Source of the DNA: Litsea cubeba
Lineage: Eukaryota; Streptophyta; Magnoliopsida; Laurales; Lauraceae
DNA: 64,000 nt
Direction of reading: 5' to 3'
Assembly (NCBI GenBank): GCA_012931725.1
Contig: CM022955.1
Location: 14,552,137-14,616,136, forward strand
Part shown: piece by piece, positions 13,101 to 22,625 of the stretch
Numbering within the stretch: position 1 is the stretch's first letter
Layout of the letters: every line of letters starts with the position of its first letter
Translations under genes and position numbers: made by a program
The notes under the pieces: model-generated
Databases searched by the model: none
Seen by the model: the letters and a program-made list of their open reading frames with translations, nothing else
What the model was told of the DNA's origin: nothing

Positions 13101-13520
13101 TTTTAGCCACCCCAATCAAAATTTTGACTTTATGTGGAGCCTGCACAAATTGGGCTGACACTAGATCACGCTATCATGATAATAACAAAAAAGAAAAGAA
13201 AAGAAACCCCAGAATCAGAAATTCAAGAAATGAGATTGCTGATTAATTGCAGAAAGAAAGAAACCCTAAATCAGCGATCATGAATAAATTCCGTTCAAAT
13301 TCTTGCACTACACATTACAAAAAAAAAAAAAAAACACCCAGAAACAAGAATTCAAGGAGATTTTTAGGGTTATTGTACTTACGTAATACCGATGACGCTG
13401 GTGGTCTTGAATGGTATAGTCTTGAAGCCGATGGAGGTATTGGGTATCACCAGATGAAGACCAAGTAGAAGAAGAAGAAGAAGAAGAAGAAGCAGAGACA
13501 GTTCCTGCATCCATCATCAT
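1002..13520 (-). CDS. CDC20: CDC20, WD40 activator of the anaphase-promoting complex (5 exons)
   Basis: CDC20 recruits substrates to the APC/C ubiquitin ligase and is the target of the spindle checkpoint. Five coding exons join in phase 0 at GT..AG junctions: 13383-13520, 2842-3123, 2012-2275, 1250-1831 and 1002-1145, giving about 469 residues (plant CDC20 is usually about 450-480). Visible hallmarks are the C-box DRFIPNR at the start of exon 2, a nearby KEN, the CDC20-type stretch RTLDAPGLLDDY, WD repeats including GHHQEVCGLKW and VCSLLWSKNERELLSSH, and a C-terminal Ile-Arg tail. Odd points: the N-terminus is serine-rich and lacks the usual basic motif; the usual SRVLFMAQ in the last propeller blade reads STGLFTAQ. 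Exon 1 was assigned from its MDAG start, a GTAAGT donor and matching phase across a 10-kb intron. It is less certain than exons 2-5. Confidence 0.85.
1250..1831 (-). CDS. CDC20: CDC20 exon 4 (central WD40 blades)
   Basis: It has 194 codons with a CCTACAG acceptor and a GTAATA donor. It encodes four to five WD repeats (GGHRGRVGSLAWN, YRGHHQEVCGLKW, VKALAWCPFQ, SIKFWN, VCSLLWSKNERELLSSH) and ends HTSTGLFTAQ, where family members normally have HTSRVLFMAQ. Confidence 0.94.
2012..2275 (-). CDS. CDC20: CDC20 exon 3 (first WD40 blades)
   Basis: It has 88 codons with a TTACAG acceptor and a GTACAT donor. It starts APDRTLDAPGLLDDYNLNLL, a CDC20/FZR signature, and covers the first propeller blades (..SWAPDGKYIAVGL.., ..VELWD..). 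Confidence 0.93.
2842..3123 (-). CDS. CDC20: CDC20 exon 2 (C-box exon)
   Basis: It has 94 codons between a TTTTTAG acceptor and a GTAGTT donor. It encodes the C-box DRFIPNR that contacts the APC/C, a KEN tripeptide, the conserved SPSKETYRKYLAE and NRTRIL segments, and ends SRQRRYIRK just before the propeller. Confidence 0.92.
3124..6105. other. CDC20 intron 1, segment left of the copia element
   Basis: This is non-coding intron. At 4157-4285 a segment of about 64 bp is repeated in tandem (ATACGAT.. to ..CACAATAGCAA). At 3670-4130 the sequence looks like a decayed LTR on the plus strand, with a TTTAAATAG box near 3971 and GCAATAAAG near 4069; a similar CAATAAAG occurs near 4512. These LTR ideas are weak because no partner LTR or target duplication was found. 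4960-4975 is C/G-rich. Confidence 0.4.
5501..6051 (+). pseudogene. Unidentified coding-like remnant in CDC20 intron 1, antisense to the gene
   Basis: Two overlapping plus-strand open frames (about 75 and 135 codons) have normal-looking amino-acid composition, unlike the surrounding AT-rich intron. The second contains ..GKEYERTISVSVFRASK.., vaguely like the N-terminal region of Argonaute proteins, but the match is too weak to assert. The stretch ends against the copia LTR at 6111, with its continuation expected after 11259. It may be a decayed gene fragment or chance. No function is claimed. Confidence 0.2.
6111..6607 (-). repeat. Copia-1 3' LTR
   Basis: 497 bp, matched to the 5' LTR without a visible difference. 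It is preceded by TCAAT (6106-6110) and adjoins the polypurine tract at 6611. Confidence 0.96.
6611..6620 (-). other. Copia-1 polypurine tract
   Basis: The minus strand reads TGAGGGGGAG three bases before the 3' LTR, the expected plus-strand DNA primer site. Confidence 0.85.
6633..10721 (-). CDS. Copia-1 gag-pol polyprotein, one in-frame stop
   Basis: The frame starts at MASSLVQPQIPKLTKENYEN (10721) and ends LGMKTV-TAA at 6633, about 1,362 codons. It encodes the capsid-like region, a CCHC knuckle CYNCNKFGHFASEC (near 9825-9866), an aspartic protease YLDSGASNHMC, an integrase with HTDICGPL, DDFSRKLW and NGIAERKNR, a reverse transcriptase with YVDD at 7566-7577, and RNase H ending ADIFTKALP. 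The only lesion seen is a TAG at 10302-10304 (codon 140, context SR-stop-LVIVNQ), inside the capsid region and upstream of the knuckle; the frame then continues unchanged. A gag/pol boundary stop would be expected after the knuckle, so this looks like a point nonsense change. Read-through cannot be excluded. Confidence 0.93.
10742..10754 (-). other. Copia-1 primer-binding site (initiator tRNA-Met)
   Basis: The minus strand reads TGGTATCAGAGCC three bases inside the 5' LTR. This is the standard plant copia site complementary to the 3' end of initiator methionine tRNA. Confidence 0.93.
10758..11254 (-). repeat. Copia-1 5' LTR
   Basis: 497 bp, TGTTGG..TAACA on the plus strand. It carries a CTCATATTTATAGATG stretch near 10994-11009 and many short CACTC repeats. 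It appears identical to the copy at 6111-6607. Confidence 0.96.
11260..13382. repeat. CDC20 intron 1, segment right of copia-1, with degenerate tandem repeats
   Basis: This is intron, with no gene. From about 11830 to 13350 a loose unit of 100-150 bp recurs about seven times: a GATTAATTG-like start, AACCCTAAATCAG, GATGAAGAA.TTTAATTCAAATTCTT, ACACATTACAAA plus an A-run, then ATTCAAG and a GCATT-like end. Examples begin near 11990, 12110, 12535, 12650, 12885 and 13225. A related copy lies at the far end of the intron (about 3240-3360). Two near-identical TATATAGCAGGCCC..TGCCTATTCTTTTGGTG blocks lie at 12348-12424. Confidence 0.6.
13383..13520 (-). CDS. CDC20: CDC20 exon 1 (first coding exon)
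   Basis: It has 46 codons starting at the first of three consecutive ATGs (13520); translation could also start at the third, giving MDAG as in other plant CDC20 proteins. It encodes a serine run followed by TWSSSGDTQYLHRLQDY and ends ..RHRYY at a strong GTAAGT donor (13382-13377). Joined to exon 2 it reads RYY-GDRFIPNR, placing the C-box where expected. No other candidate first exon was seen between 3124 and 13382. The splice is inferred, not shown. Confidence 0.7.
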
Positions 13521-13900
13521 GTTAACAGTACACAAAAGACAGACGCGAACAAACAAAAAAAACACTGAAAGAATAGACAGATAGAGAGAGAAACCCTGCC
13601 AAAAATACAAACAAAGATCAGATGAAGAAAAAATAAGCAACAATAGAAATAATCAGGTGATGAACAACGCAGTGATTCAGAAATCTGTGATGCCGGAACA
13701 ACACAATAGAGAGAGAGCTTGGGAGAGATGAACAACGCAGTGATTCAGAAATCTGTAGGTTTTTTGATGCCGTAACAACACAATAGAGAGAGAGCTTGGG
13801 AGAGCGAGAGAGAGAGAGAGAGCGCGCGATAGAGCGCGGGAGCAAGAAATGGAGGGAGAGAGGGGTATGAGTAAATAAATAGGTTTTCCAACGAGTTTAA
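13521..13900 (-). promoter_or_regulatory. Putative CDC20 promoter and 5' UTR with a 68-bp tandem duplication
   Basis: Reading the minus strand, a TATA-like CCTATTTATTTACTC (about 13868-13882) is followed by a long CT-rich patch (13725-13865), a common plant core-promoter layout, then the leader. A segment of about 68 bp starting GATGAACAACGCAGTG is duplicated in tandem at 13659-13726 and 13727-13801; the second copy has a 7-bp gain. The promoter is inferred from position and composition only. Confidence 0.5.
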
Positions 13901-14093
13901 TAACGCGTGAAAGATACGCGGCGCAAGCGTCTTCTTGAAAAGGCGTCTTCCGGTGGGCCCATTTATCCCCCTTCTCAGTTGCCAATGATTCGTGGGGCCC
14001 ATAGAGTGAGATGCTCAAAGCACGAACCGTTTCATGGTTTTTCGGGGCACGGGCAAGGCCCAGGCTTGGGCTGTTCAATCCTCATTTTGGGTG

Positions 14094-14233
14094 CAATTTG
14101 TCTACATGCACCGATGGAGAGATCGGGATGTGGCCCGGCTCCCGTTGGATTCCAAGTGAGCCTAGGATCCAACGCCTCCCATGGGGAGCCGGGCCACAGC
14201 CCCGTCTTCCCATCGGTGCGTGTAGACAGGCTC
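14094..14233. mobile_element. Mutator-type MITE (140 bp) upstream of CDC20
   Basis: A near-palindromic element runs from CAATTTGTCTACATGCACCG to its inverted partner ending GTGTAGACAGGCTC. It is flanked on both sides by the 9-bp direct repeat TTTTGGGTG (14085-14093 and 14234-14242). A 9-bp target duplication with long inverted repeats is the signature of Mutator-like transposons. The arms share the GC-rich core GTGGCCCGGCTCCC. It is too short to encode a protein, hence non-autonomous. Confidence 0.8.
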
Positions 14234-14939
14234 TTTTGGGTGTGCCTGTTGGGGTTGTTTAATTACAATTTTAAATTGAATCGGCCTATTTCAAATTTCA
14301 TTCCATGTAAGTCCAAACTGGATAAGGGCTTAGCCTTTAATGTAAAATATCTCTTTTAATATGATAATTCATAAAATAGAATTTCTCAATTTCAAGAAAA
14401 TTACGCAATGTAGACTTAGCCCCAACATTAAGACAAAAACAAAATATTTGAATGGAAAACATGCCAAACGATAGCTAACTCAACAATGGAAATAAAAGCC
14501 TATGATGATGGCACTCCCTGTTGAATTTCTTCATAGGCTGCAAACCACCGCTAAGTCATTCTTAAGCTTATATAAAAATGCATTAAAGAATTATAATATC
14601 ATCTACAAAATGCAAATGTCAAATCTTCATTTCCTTGAAACAAGCATATTTTGCAAAAATTTACGTAGTCCTCCTACCACTGGTAAAAAAAAAAAAAAAG
14701 GGGGTGAAAGTGGATCATGTTTCACCAACCCTCTTGAGCAAGTGAAATAGCATTTCAGGAAGTCACTAAAGAGTACAAAAAAGTAAGCTATATGTTGGTA
14801 TTTCAACATCTACTTTCAATATGTAAATTGAAACTCAGTAAGTAGATGTTTTAAGGTAGTCTTGGGAGCAGAGAACGATGATGATCATGTCTCCTGCTCA
14901 TGTTTATAGAGATGCAAATGAGGAAACTTTTGACTATGC

Positions 14940-14943
<4 letters not shown>

Positions 14944-15012
<69 letters not shown>
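14944..15012. repeat. (CT)n microsatellite
   Basis: About 69 bp of uninterrupted CT dinucleotides. Open frames of Ser-Leu or Arg-Glu repeats over it are artefacts. Confidence 0.98.
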
Positions 15013-15015
<3 letters not shown>

Positions 15016-16654
15016 TTTACTTTTAAATCTCATTCAGTGTCTCGATATGGTATTTTTCTAATTCTTTTGACCTCATGGCGCTCTTGTTACTCTCTAATTT
15101 TTCTTTATGCGCTGCAGCAAATCAAATTTTAATTATTTTTTCTTTGCTTTCAAAACTAGCAACTAAAATAGAAAAGTTAATTAGTTTATGGTCTTCTTTC
15201 CTTTTTAAATATTATGTTCTCTACTATATGAATTTTTTTTTTTCTGTTGTTGGACCCAATCAACTAAAAAGTAAAAGAAATGAAATGACTTTCATTTGTT
15301 TCACAACTGCTATTTTGGAACTAATGTTCAATTTGTTAATAAGTGCTTGCAAACAAGCCATGCCGGGCTTGTTCTATCCATCCCCAATCCCATTTTGGCA
15401 GGGCTTTAAAACTATTGTCCAAGCCCAGCCCAGCCCGCTGTGCTCAATTTTTTTTTTTTAAATCCCTATATTTTCAGGCTTGGGATGGGCTAGGCCGGGA
15501 ACCCATTTTAACGGGCTCAATTGACAGGCCTAATCCAAGCCCCTCACACTTGCTAATCCTTTATTAATTGTACTCGCTCTAATCTTCCACTAATCTAAAT
15601 TATATTCATCATTGGATACACATCGAAAATCCTCTCTTGCAAATGGTTGCATCACTTGCATGTTTTCTCAAAGACAGAGAAAAGGGATATTTATTGCAGA
15701 AAGTGCGGGAGCGAAAAAGAGAAATATAAAGGAATAGGAGGGAGAGAGTATATAAATAAAGAGTTTTTACAAATGGTTTTGAGTTTAAGTTTGTATATAA
15801 TGTGGAGCAACATTTATTAATTACAAAGTGGAGCCATGTGATTATGGACTAAGGATCCACCTTTAGAAATTACAATGTGGTGAACATGGGGGCAACACAT
15901 TCATAGAAATGTGGGCCCACCTTTATAGGAATTTTAATGTGGGGCCATCTTTTTTGTTGATTGTAAACACGAGACCCACCTTTAAAAATTACAATGTGGT
16001 ACCCACAATCAGAACATATGGCCACATTCATAAGATTCACAATGTGGGCTAACATTCATAGAACTTACAATTTGGCTCACCTTTTGTGATTGTAACCATA
16101 TGACCTACCTTTAAGAATTATAAAGTCGCGTTGTTTTCTCAGACAGAGAGAGTGATAACAGAGAGCGTGGGAGCAAGAAGCACAATAGAAAGGAAATGGA
16201 GGGAAAGAGTATAAATAAAGAGTTTTTCCAAATGGCTTTCAGTTTAACTAGCGGTGCATCTCATGCGGTGCACTGTTTTACCCTAAAAATTTTAATATAT
16301 GCATATGTAAGGTTATTTAATCATCTAAACACTATAATATTAATTTAATTTAAACTCAGAATAAGATTACCGAGTTTATATCGACAAAAACAACCATACT
16401 TAACTAATTAACAACCAATCAGGAGCAGTTTGTTGACAATCGCACGTGTTACATGATTGCCCAATAATTCACTTTGTGGGCTTCATTTTCCCACTTGTGT
16501 GGAAACTGTATATACTATTAGTTAAAAAATATAAATGAAAAGGAGGAACTGGCGATGCATAGGAGCCTATTTACAATCCTTAGAAACATCGCAAGATCTA
16601 TAAAAAAAACCTTTATTTTATCATGCATGCTGTGAGTAAATTCTACATGATAAA
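15013..16654. repeat. Gene-free repetitive upstream DNA
   Basis: No gene is visible. 15345-15545 is rich in GGGC/GCCC (..AAGCCCAGCCCAGCCCG.., ..AACGGGCTCAATTGACAGGCC..), as seen at ends of plant hAT-type non-autonomous elements. 15790-16130 holds a loose repeat of 50-60 bp: a CACCTTT start, a TTACAATGTGG core and a GGGCCCAC-like end. 15672-15790 and 16136-16256 are copies of a promoter-like block related to 13808-13890. 16600-16654 is a repeat unit (TTTATTTTATCATGCAT..) continued at 23739 beyond copia-2. Confidence 0.55.
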
Positions 16655-17765
16655 TGTTTGTCCGAGTACACAGTTTCAACAGTCAGTATTAGGATTACAG
16701 ATCCTCTCAACAGTGAATCAAACTAAGTATAAAACAGAGTTACAGAAAGTAATCTTTGAATTGAAATTCTCTTACTGTTTGAAGGCAGAACAACAGTACT
16801 TCGTTGTTGTCTTTTACGAAACTCAGAAATTCGCAGCAGAATGCAGATCAAGGCTAGTGTTTAACACTATGTCCTTAAGACAAATTTCGCCCCTGCAATG
16901 GTGCTAACAGGCTTCAGTGGCTTTTGTCTCCCAGGATACAATGATCAACACACAGTAGCAGCACTGCAAAACTGTGTGTCTGTTTGAACCAGAGTGCAAC
17001 AGCAGGACTCTCTCTTGACTGACAATGCAGACTCGAATTTGATGCAACAATGCAGTGAAACAGGATGATTTAAAATGAATGGGATTGAAGGCTTTAAATA
17101 GCTGCTGCAGGAAGCCTTTCAATGGAGTTGCATCTGTTCAGAACAGTGACTGTTCAGTGAACAGATGCTTCTTCTTTGGACACACCCTTTCACAAATGAA
17201 AGGACACACACCTCTTGGACACACCCCAATTAAATCCAAAAAGAAATTATTATTTTTAATAAAAATTTCTCCAAAAAATTAATAATGGGTAGTGGGCCGA
17301 GCCAGGCCCGACCCGCGCGTGAAGCCCAAGCCCAAGCCCAGGCCCGGTCCGGTCCGGGTCGGGGCGGGGCGGGGCGCGCGCGCGCGTGTGTGTGTTGTTT
17401 GGTGGTGACCCAACAAGGATCGATGTCCTCCCTCCTCCACAAAAGTGGGATGCCCCTTGGGGCTCATCTTATACCACTAAGGTAAACATATTTATACCAA
17501 AGAAATGTATTGCTCTCAAGCAATGTGGGAAGCAAGTTTTCCACTTCCCTTTCTTTCCATGTTTAACATGTTCAAGTAGTATTGTTTAGGAGGCAATTTC
17601 TCATTCACTCCTTAATGGATTAGAGCAACCCAATACATGTCATTAGTCTACTCATGGAGTAGATTACATTCCCATGTATTCTCACCTAAAACTATAAGTG
17701 GGTCCCACTTTTAGTTTGGCCCAAAGATAGCCTAAAGGTGGGTTCTCTTAGCCATTTTTCCAACA
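16655..17765 (-). repeat. Copia-2 3' LTR
   Basis: It matches the 5' LTR apart from the GC-rich tract (17310-17395), where the AAGCCC and GT unit counts and a few bases differ. That accounts for the 2-bp length difference. Confidence 0.95.
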
Positions 17766-17767
17766 AT

Positions 17768-17777
17768 CCCCCACATG
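17768..17777 (-). other. Copia-2 polypurine tract
   Basis: The minus strand reads ATGTGGGGGA immediately before the 3' LTR. Confidence 0.8.
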
Positions 17778-18335
17778 AATGAAATTAACTGAAAGCAATG
17801 AAATGATATGCAGACACACAGAGAGAGTACAAATGGAAATTTTCTGTATAGAGAAAGGTAGCTTGTGGCCTTGAACCTTCCCTTGTGAAGTACTATCGAA
17901 TTTACTGGTTGAACAGTGAACGTGATGTCTTGAACTACTCAACCTTTTACGTAAACCGAGACAATAGAGTTCACACAGAATCTTCCTGGACACAGTTGGT
18001 TCTAATGATTGTGTTCATTTTGGCCCTGAACAATGCCTGGTTTTCATGAGTGCTTTAGAGAATTTAGCCTTATTATTCTCATAGAAACGGCCCAGTTCAC
18101 ACTCACATAGGTGATTCTTATTAAAAGTATCCTGCTATACCCCACTTGATTAGTCAAGATATAAGAATCATTAAAAGCCTTGCTTACCCTAATTTTCGCT
18201 ACAGGTATCACTATTATTATTATAGGAATGAGCAGGAGATATTATCTCCATAGTGATATCGTTAAGTCACACACAATTCGGTTGTCCCTTTGAACCTAGA
18301 TCTTGGGATCTCCAGTCAGCTAGGTTGGGTTGCCA

Positions 18336-21300
18336 TTATGGCGACTTTTCATTCATAGGCTTTAAGCCAATTCCCCTCGATGAATGATTTACTTGCTCTC
18401 TTGCTAAACCTTTGGTAAACGGATACGCAATGTTATCTATTGACTTTATGTACTCAATGGTCATAATGCCATTAGAGAGCAGTTGTCTCACGGTATTATG
18501 TCTCCGACGAATATGTCGAGACTTACCGTTATTATGTGATTCTGCGCCCTTCCAATTGCTGATTGACTATCGCAGTGAATGCAGATAGGAGGCACAGGTT
18601 TTGACCACATTGGAATATCTTCTAGGAATTGACGAAGCCATTCAGCTTCTTCGCCAGCTTTATCCAGTGCAATAAACTCAGATTCCATAGTGGATCTAGC
18701 AATGCAAGTTTGTTTAGAAGATTTCCATGATACCGCTGCACCACCAAGCGTGAATAGATATCCACTTGTGGATTTTGAATCATTGGTATCTGATATCCAG
18801 TTGGCATCACAGTAGCCTTCAAGTACTGCTGGATATCTCGAGTAATGCAATCCATAGTTTTGGGTGTATTTTAAATATCTTAAAACCCTGACTATGGCCT
18901 TCCAATGGTCTGATCCTGGGTTACTTGTGTATCTACTCAGTTTACTAACAGCATATGCAATGTCAGGACGAGTGCAATTCATGACATACATTAGGCTCCC
19001 AATTATTTGCGCATATTCGCATTGTGATATGCCTTTTCCAGTATTTTTGGATAGATGGATACTAATATCTATAGGTGTTCTCGCTGGACTGCTATTATCT
19101 TGATTATATTTCTGGAGTATTTTCTCAATATAGTGCGATTGAGATAATATCAGTCCATCCGATGATTTAGAAATTTTAATTCCTAGTATGACATCAGCAA
19201 CACCCATATCTTTCATATCAAACTTATTGTTTAACATTCTCTTGGTAGTTTGAATGATTCCATCATTACTACCCATAATTAGCAAATCATCAACATATAA
19301 GCAAATAATGACACTGCCATTGTTAGTGCTCTTGACATATACACACTTGTCACATTCATTGATCTTAAACCCATTTGACATCATCAAACTGTCAAATTTT
19401 TCATGCCATTGCTTAGGTGCTTGTTTTAATCCATATAGAGATTTGACAAGTCGACAAACTTTCTTGGTTTGTCCTGGAGCATTAAACCCTTCGGGTTGTT
19501 CCATATATATTTCCTCATCTAATTCACCATTTAAGAAAGCGGTCTTTACATCCATTTGATGTATCTCGAAATTGTGTATCGCAGCAATTGCAATTAACAT
19601 TCGAATGGATGTTATCCTCGTAACTGGTGAATAAGTGTCGAAATAATCCAAGCCTTCTTTTTGTCTGTACCCTTTAACAACAAGCCTGGCTTTGTATTTT
19701 TCAATTGATCCATCTGCTTTCATCTTTCTCTTGAATATCCACTTGCACCCAAGAGTTTTGCAACCTTGTGGAAGATCCACTAGTTCCCACGTATGATTTT
19801 GCAAAATGGATTCAATTTCACTGTTTATTGCCTCTTTCCAATATTGTGCCTCGGGACAGGACACCGCTGCTTTAAAGCTTTGAGGCTCATCTTCTAACAA
19901 AAGTGTTAGAAAATCTGGACTAAATGTTTTTGATGTTCCAGCCCTCTTACTCCGTCTAGGTTCATCAATCTCTTGTTGGTTTTGTTCACTGCTATTAGCA
20001 GTATCTTGAGTTCGTTTAAGAGAACTCGATTCCTGTGAGGGTTTATTAGGAAATACATGTTCAACGAACGATGCATTCCTTGACTCAATAATAGTGTTAG
20101 GATGCATATCAGGAATCTCAGATTTGTGAATTATAAATCGATACGCACTGCTATTATGAGCATACCCAATGAAAACACAGTCAACTGTCTTTGGTCCTAT
20201 TTTAACCTTTTTAGGTGTAGGAACCGCCACTTTAGCCAAACACCCCCACACTTTCAAGTATTTGTAAGTAGGCATTCTGCCTTTCCACAACTCGTAAGGG
20301 GTCTTATTGGTTTTCTTTTGAGGTATTCGGTTAAGAATATAATTTGCGGAGAGTATAGCATCCCCCCACAAATTTTGAGGTAATCCAGAACTTATTAACA
20401 TAGCATTCATCATTTCTTTTAAAGTTCTGTTTTTCCTTTCAGCAACACCATTTTGCTGAGGTGAATAAGGAGCGGTAGTTTGGTGTATAATACCATGCTG
20501 TGAACAAAATTCACCAAAAGGTGATTCGTATTCACCTCCTCTATCGCTTCTTATCACCTTGATTTTCTTCTCAAGTTGATTCTCAACCTCATTCTTGTAA
20601 TGTTTGAACATTTCCAAGGCCTCATCTTTACTTCTCAGTAAGTAAACATAACAGTATCTTGTGCAATCATCAATGAATGTAAGAAAATATTTCTTACCAC
20701 CTTTAGTTTGAACAAACTTGAGGTCACATATATCAGAATGAATTAACTGAAGAGGTTCAGAAGTTCGTTCAATTGAATGAAAAGAAGTTCTAGTTAGTTT
20801 AGCTTCTACACATGTTTCACATTTGATATTTGAATCAAAACTGCATTTAGGCAAACATTCCATATTAACTAATCTACGCAAAGCATCATAGTTAACATGA
20901 CCTAATCTACCATGCCACACATTAGAAGACTCAAGCATATAAGCAGAAGATTTTTTCTTATTAGGGACAATGGTCATTACATTCATTTTAAAGAGCCCAT
21001 CGCTCATGTACCCTTTGCCCACGTACATCCCAGACTTAGTGAGGACAAACTTATCCGCCTCAAATACAAGTTTGAAACCCTTCTTACTCAGTAGTGAGCC
21101 TGATACCAGATTCTTACGAATATCAGGTACATGCAGCACATTGTTGAGGGTGAGTTCCTTTCCAGAAGTCATTTTCAGTACTACCTGTCCTTGGCCTTCA
21201 ACCTTCGAAGAGGCAGAGTTACCCATAAAGAGTTGTGCTCCGTTTGTTGCATTATAAGTGGAGAACATGTCTTTATTGGAGCAGACATGTCGAGTGGCCC

Positions 21301-22267
21301 CAGTGTCCACCCACCATTCTCTGGTGTTGCCAACCAGATTGACTTCTGAGACCACAGCAGAAAGATTGATGTCTGAAACATCAGTGGAGAGATTGTCCAT
21401 TTCTGTCATGTTGGCCTGCGCTGGTTTCTTACTTGTATTTCCTTGGTCCTTGCGCTTACGACAGTCCTTAGCACGGTGGCCTGGTTTGTCGCACACATAG
21501 CAATTCCCTTTGAACTTCTTGTTGTCCTTGGGACCTTGTCTTTGACCATTGGAAGGGTTCTTCCTCTTCTTGGGGTTCTGCCCATGTTCCACCACATTAG
21601 CCTTAGCTTCAGTGAAGGATTTTCCTGCTTTTTTCTCAGATGCACGATTGTCTTCCTCTATCCTCAATCTGACAATCAGGTCTTCAAGTCTCATCTCCTT
21701 TCGCTTATGCTTAAGGTAGTTCTTAAAATCCTTCCAAAGTGGTGGCAATTTTTCAATGATTGCTGCCACTTGGAAAGACTCACTAAGAGACATTCCTTCT
21801 GCATGAATTTCATGGAGAATGACTTGAAGTTCCTGAACTTGATTGATTACTGCCTTGGAATCACTCATCTTGTAGTCAAGGAATCTGCCAACAACGAACT
21901 TCTTCATTCCGGCATCTTCAGTCTTGTACTTTTTGTCAAGTGAATCCCATAATTCCTTAGCAGTCTTCAATGAACAATACACATTATATAATGTGTTGTC
22001 TAGTCCATTGAGTATATAGTTTCGACAGAGGAAGTCAGCATGCTTCCAAGCATCTACAGCAGCAACCACTTGCTTGTCTGTCTCATCTTCTTTTAAAGCA
22101 GGAGCTTCTTCATGGAGGAACCTAGCCAAGTTCAGGGTAGTGAGATAAAACAACATTTTCTGTTGCCATCTCTTAAACTCTGTACCATTGAACTTCTCAG
22201 GTTTCTCCCCATGGTTCACCAAAACAGGGCCATGGGTACTGACTGGAGTATTCTTCTCAATACCCAT
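18336..22267 (-). CDS. Copia-2 gag-pol polyprotein with a late frameshift
   Basis: The frame is open from MGIEKNTPVSTHG (22267) for 1,259 codons to a stop at 18488. Order: capsid (KFNGTEFKRWQQKM), CCHC knuckle CYVCDKPGHRAKDC, protease WWVDTGATRHVCS, integrase with HSDICDLK, FIDDCTRY and NGVAERKNR, reverse transcriptase with YVDD (19286-19297), and RNase H (CDANWISD, STMESEFIALDKAGEEAEW). At about 18530 the frame breaks after SAIGRAQNH. The neighbouring frame continues the normal RNase H end (NGKSRHIRRRHNTVRQLL.., then SIDNIAYPFTKGLARE) to TAA at 18336. This fits a small deletion of about 2 bp. Everything else appears intact. Confidence 0.92.
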
Positions 22268-22608
22268 AACTGTATAACAGAACAGACTTTACTTAAAATA
22301 CAGCACAGAGAATTATGCAGGAATTGAAAGTAATAGAACTGTAAACAGTAACTCAGACTTACTGATTACATTCAGAAAGAAAAAAAAATACAGAATACTG
22401 TAAACAGTAACTCAGACTTACTGATTACTTTTAGTAAAGGTACAGAACAGACTAGAGTTCTGCTAAGTTTTGCATGAATAGAGAGCCTCAGTTTCACAAT
22501 ACTGGTTTCAGTCAAAGAAGAAGTAGAAACCAGTAGAAAACTGACAGAAACCGAAATCAGTAATACTGAATTAAACTGATGGTGTACTCAGATTGAGACA
22601 GAAGAAGG
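22268..22608 (-). other. Copia-2 leader between primer site and gag
   Basis: This is an untranslated leader. A 31-bp block (CTGTAAACAGTAACTCAGAC..) occurs twice, at about 22339 and 22398, an offset of 59 bp. No open frame. Confidence 0.6.
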
Positions 22609-22623
22609 GAAATTTGTCTTAAG
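22609..22623 (-). other. Copia-2 candidate self-complementary primer-binding site
   Basis: Just two bases inside the 5' LTR, where a tRNA primer site is expected, the minus strand reads CTTAAGACAAATTTC. It is perfectly complementary over 15 nt to GAAATTTGTCTTAAG in the same transcript's LTR (22845-22859, minus strand). It does not begin with TGG as a tRNA 3'-end site would. Self-priming by folding back is known for fungal Tf1-type elements. Its use here is inference. Confidence 0.55.
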
Positions 22624-22625
22624 AT

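Noticed and set aside
14851..15033. Arg-Glu / Ser-Leu repeat proteins
   Set aside because: They are translations of the (CT)n microsatellite.
17079..17589. Short frames repeated at 17.1-17.6 kb and 23.0-23.6 kb
   Set aside because: They lie in the two copia-2 LTRs; duplication reflects the LTR pair and GC-rich simple sequence, not genes.
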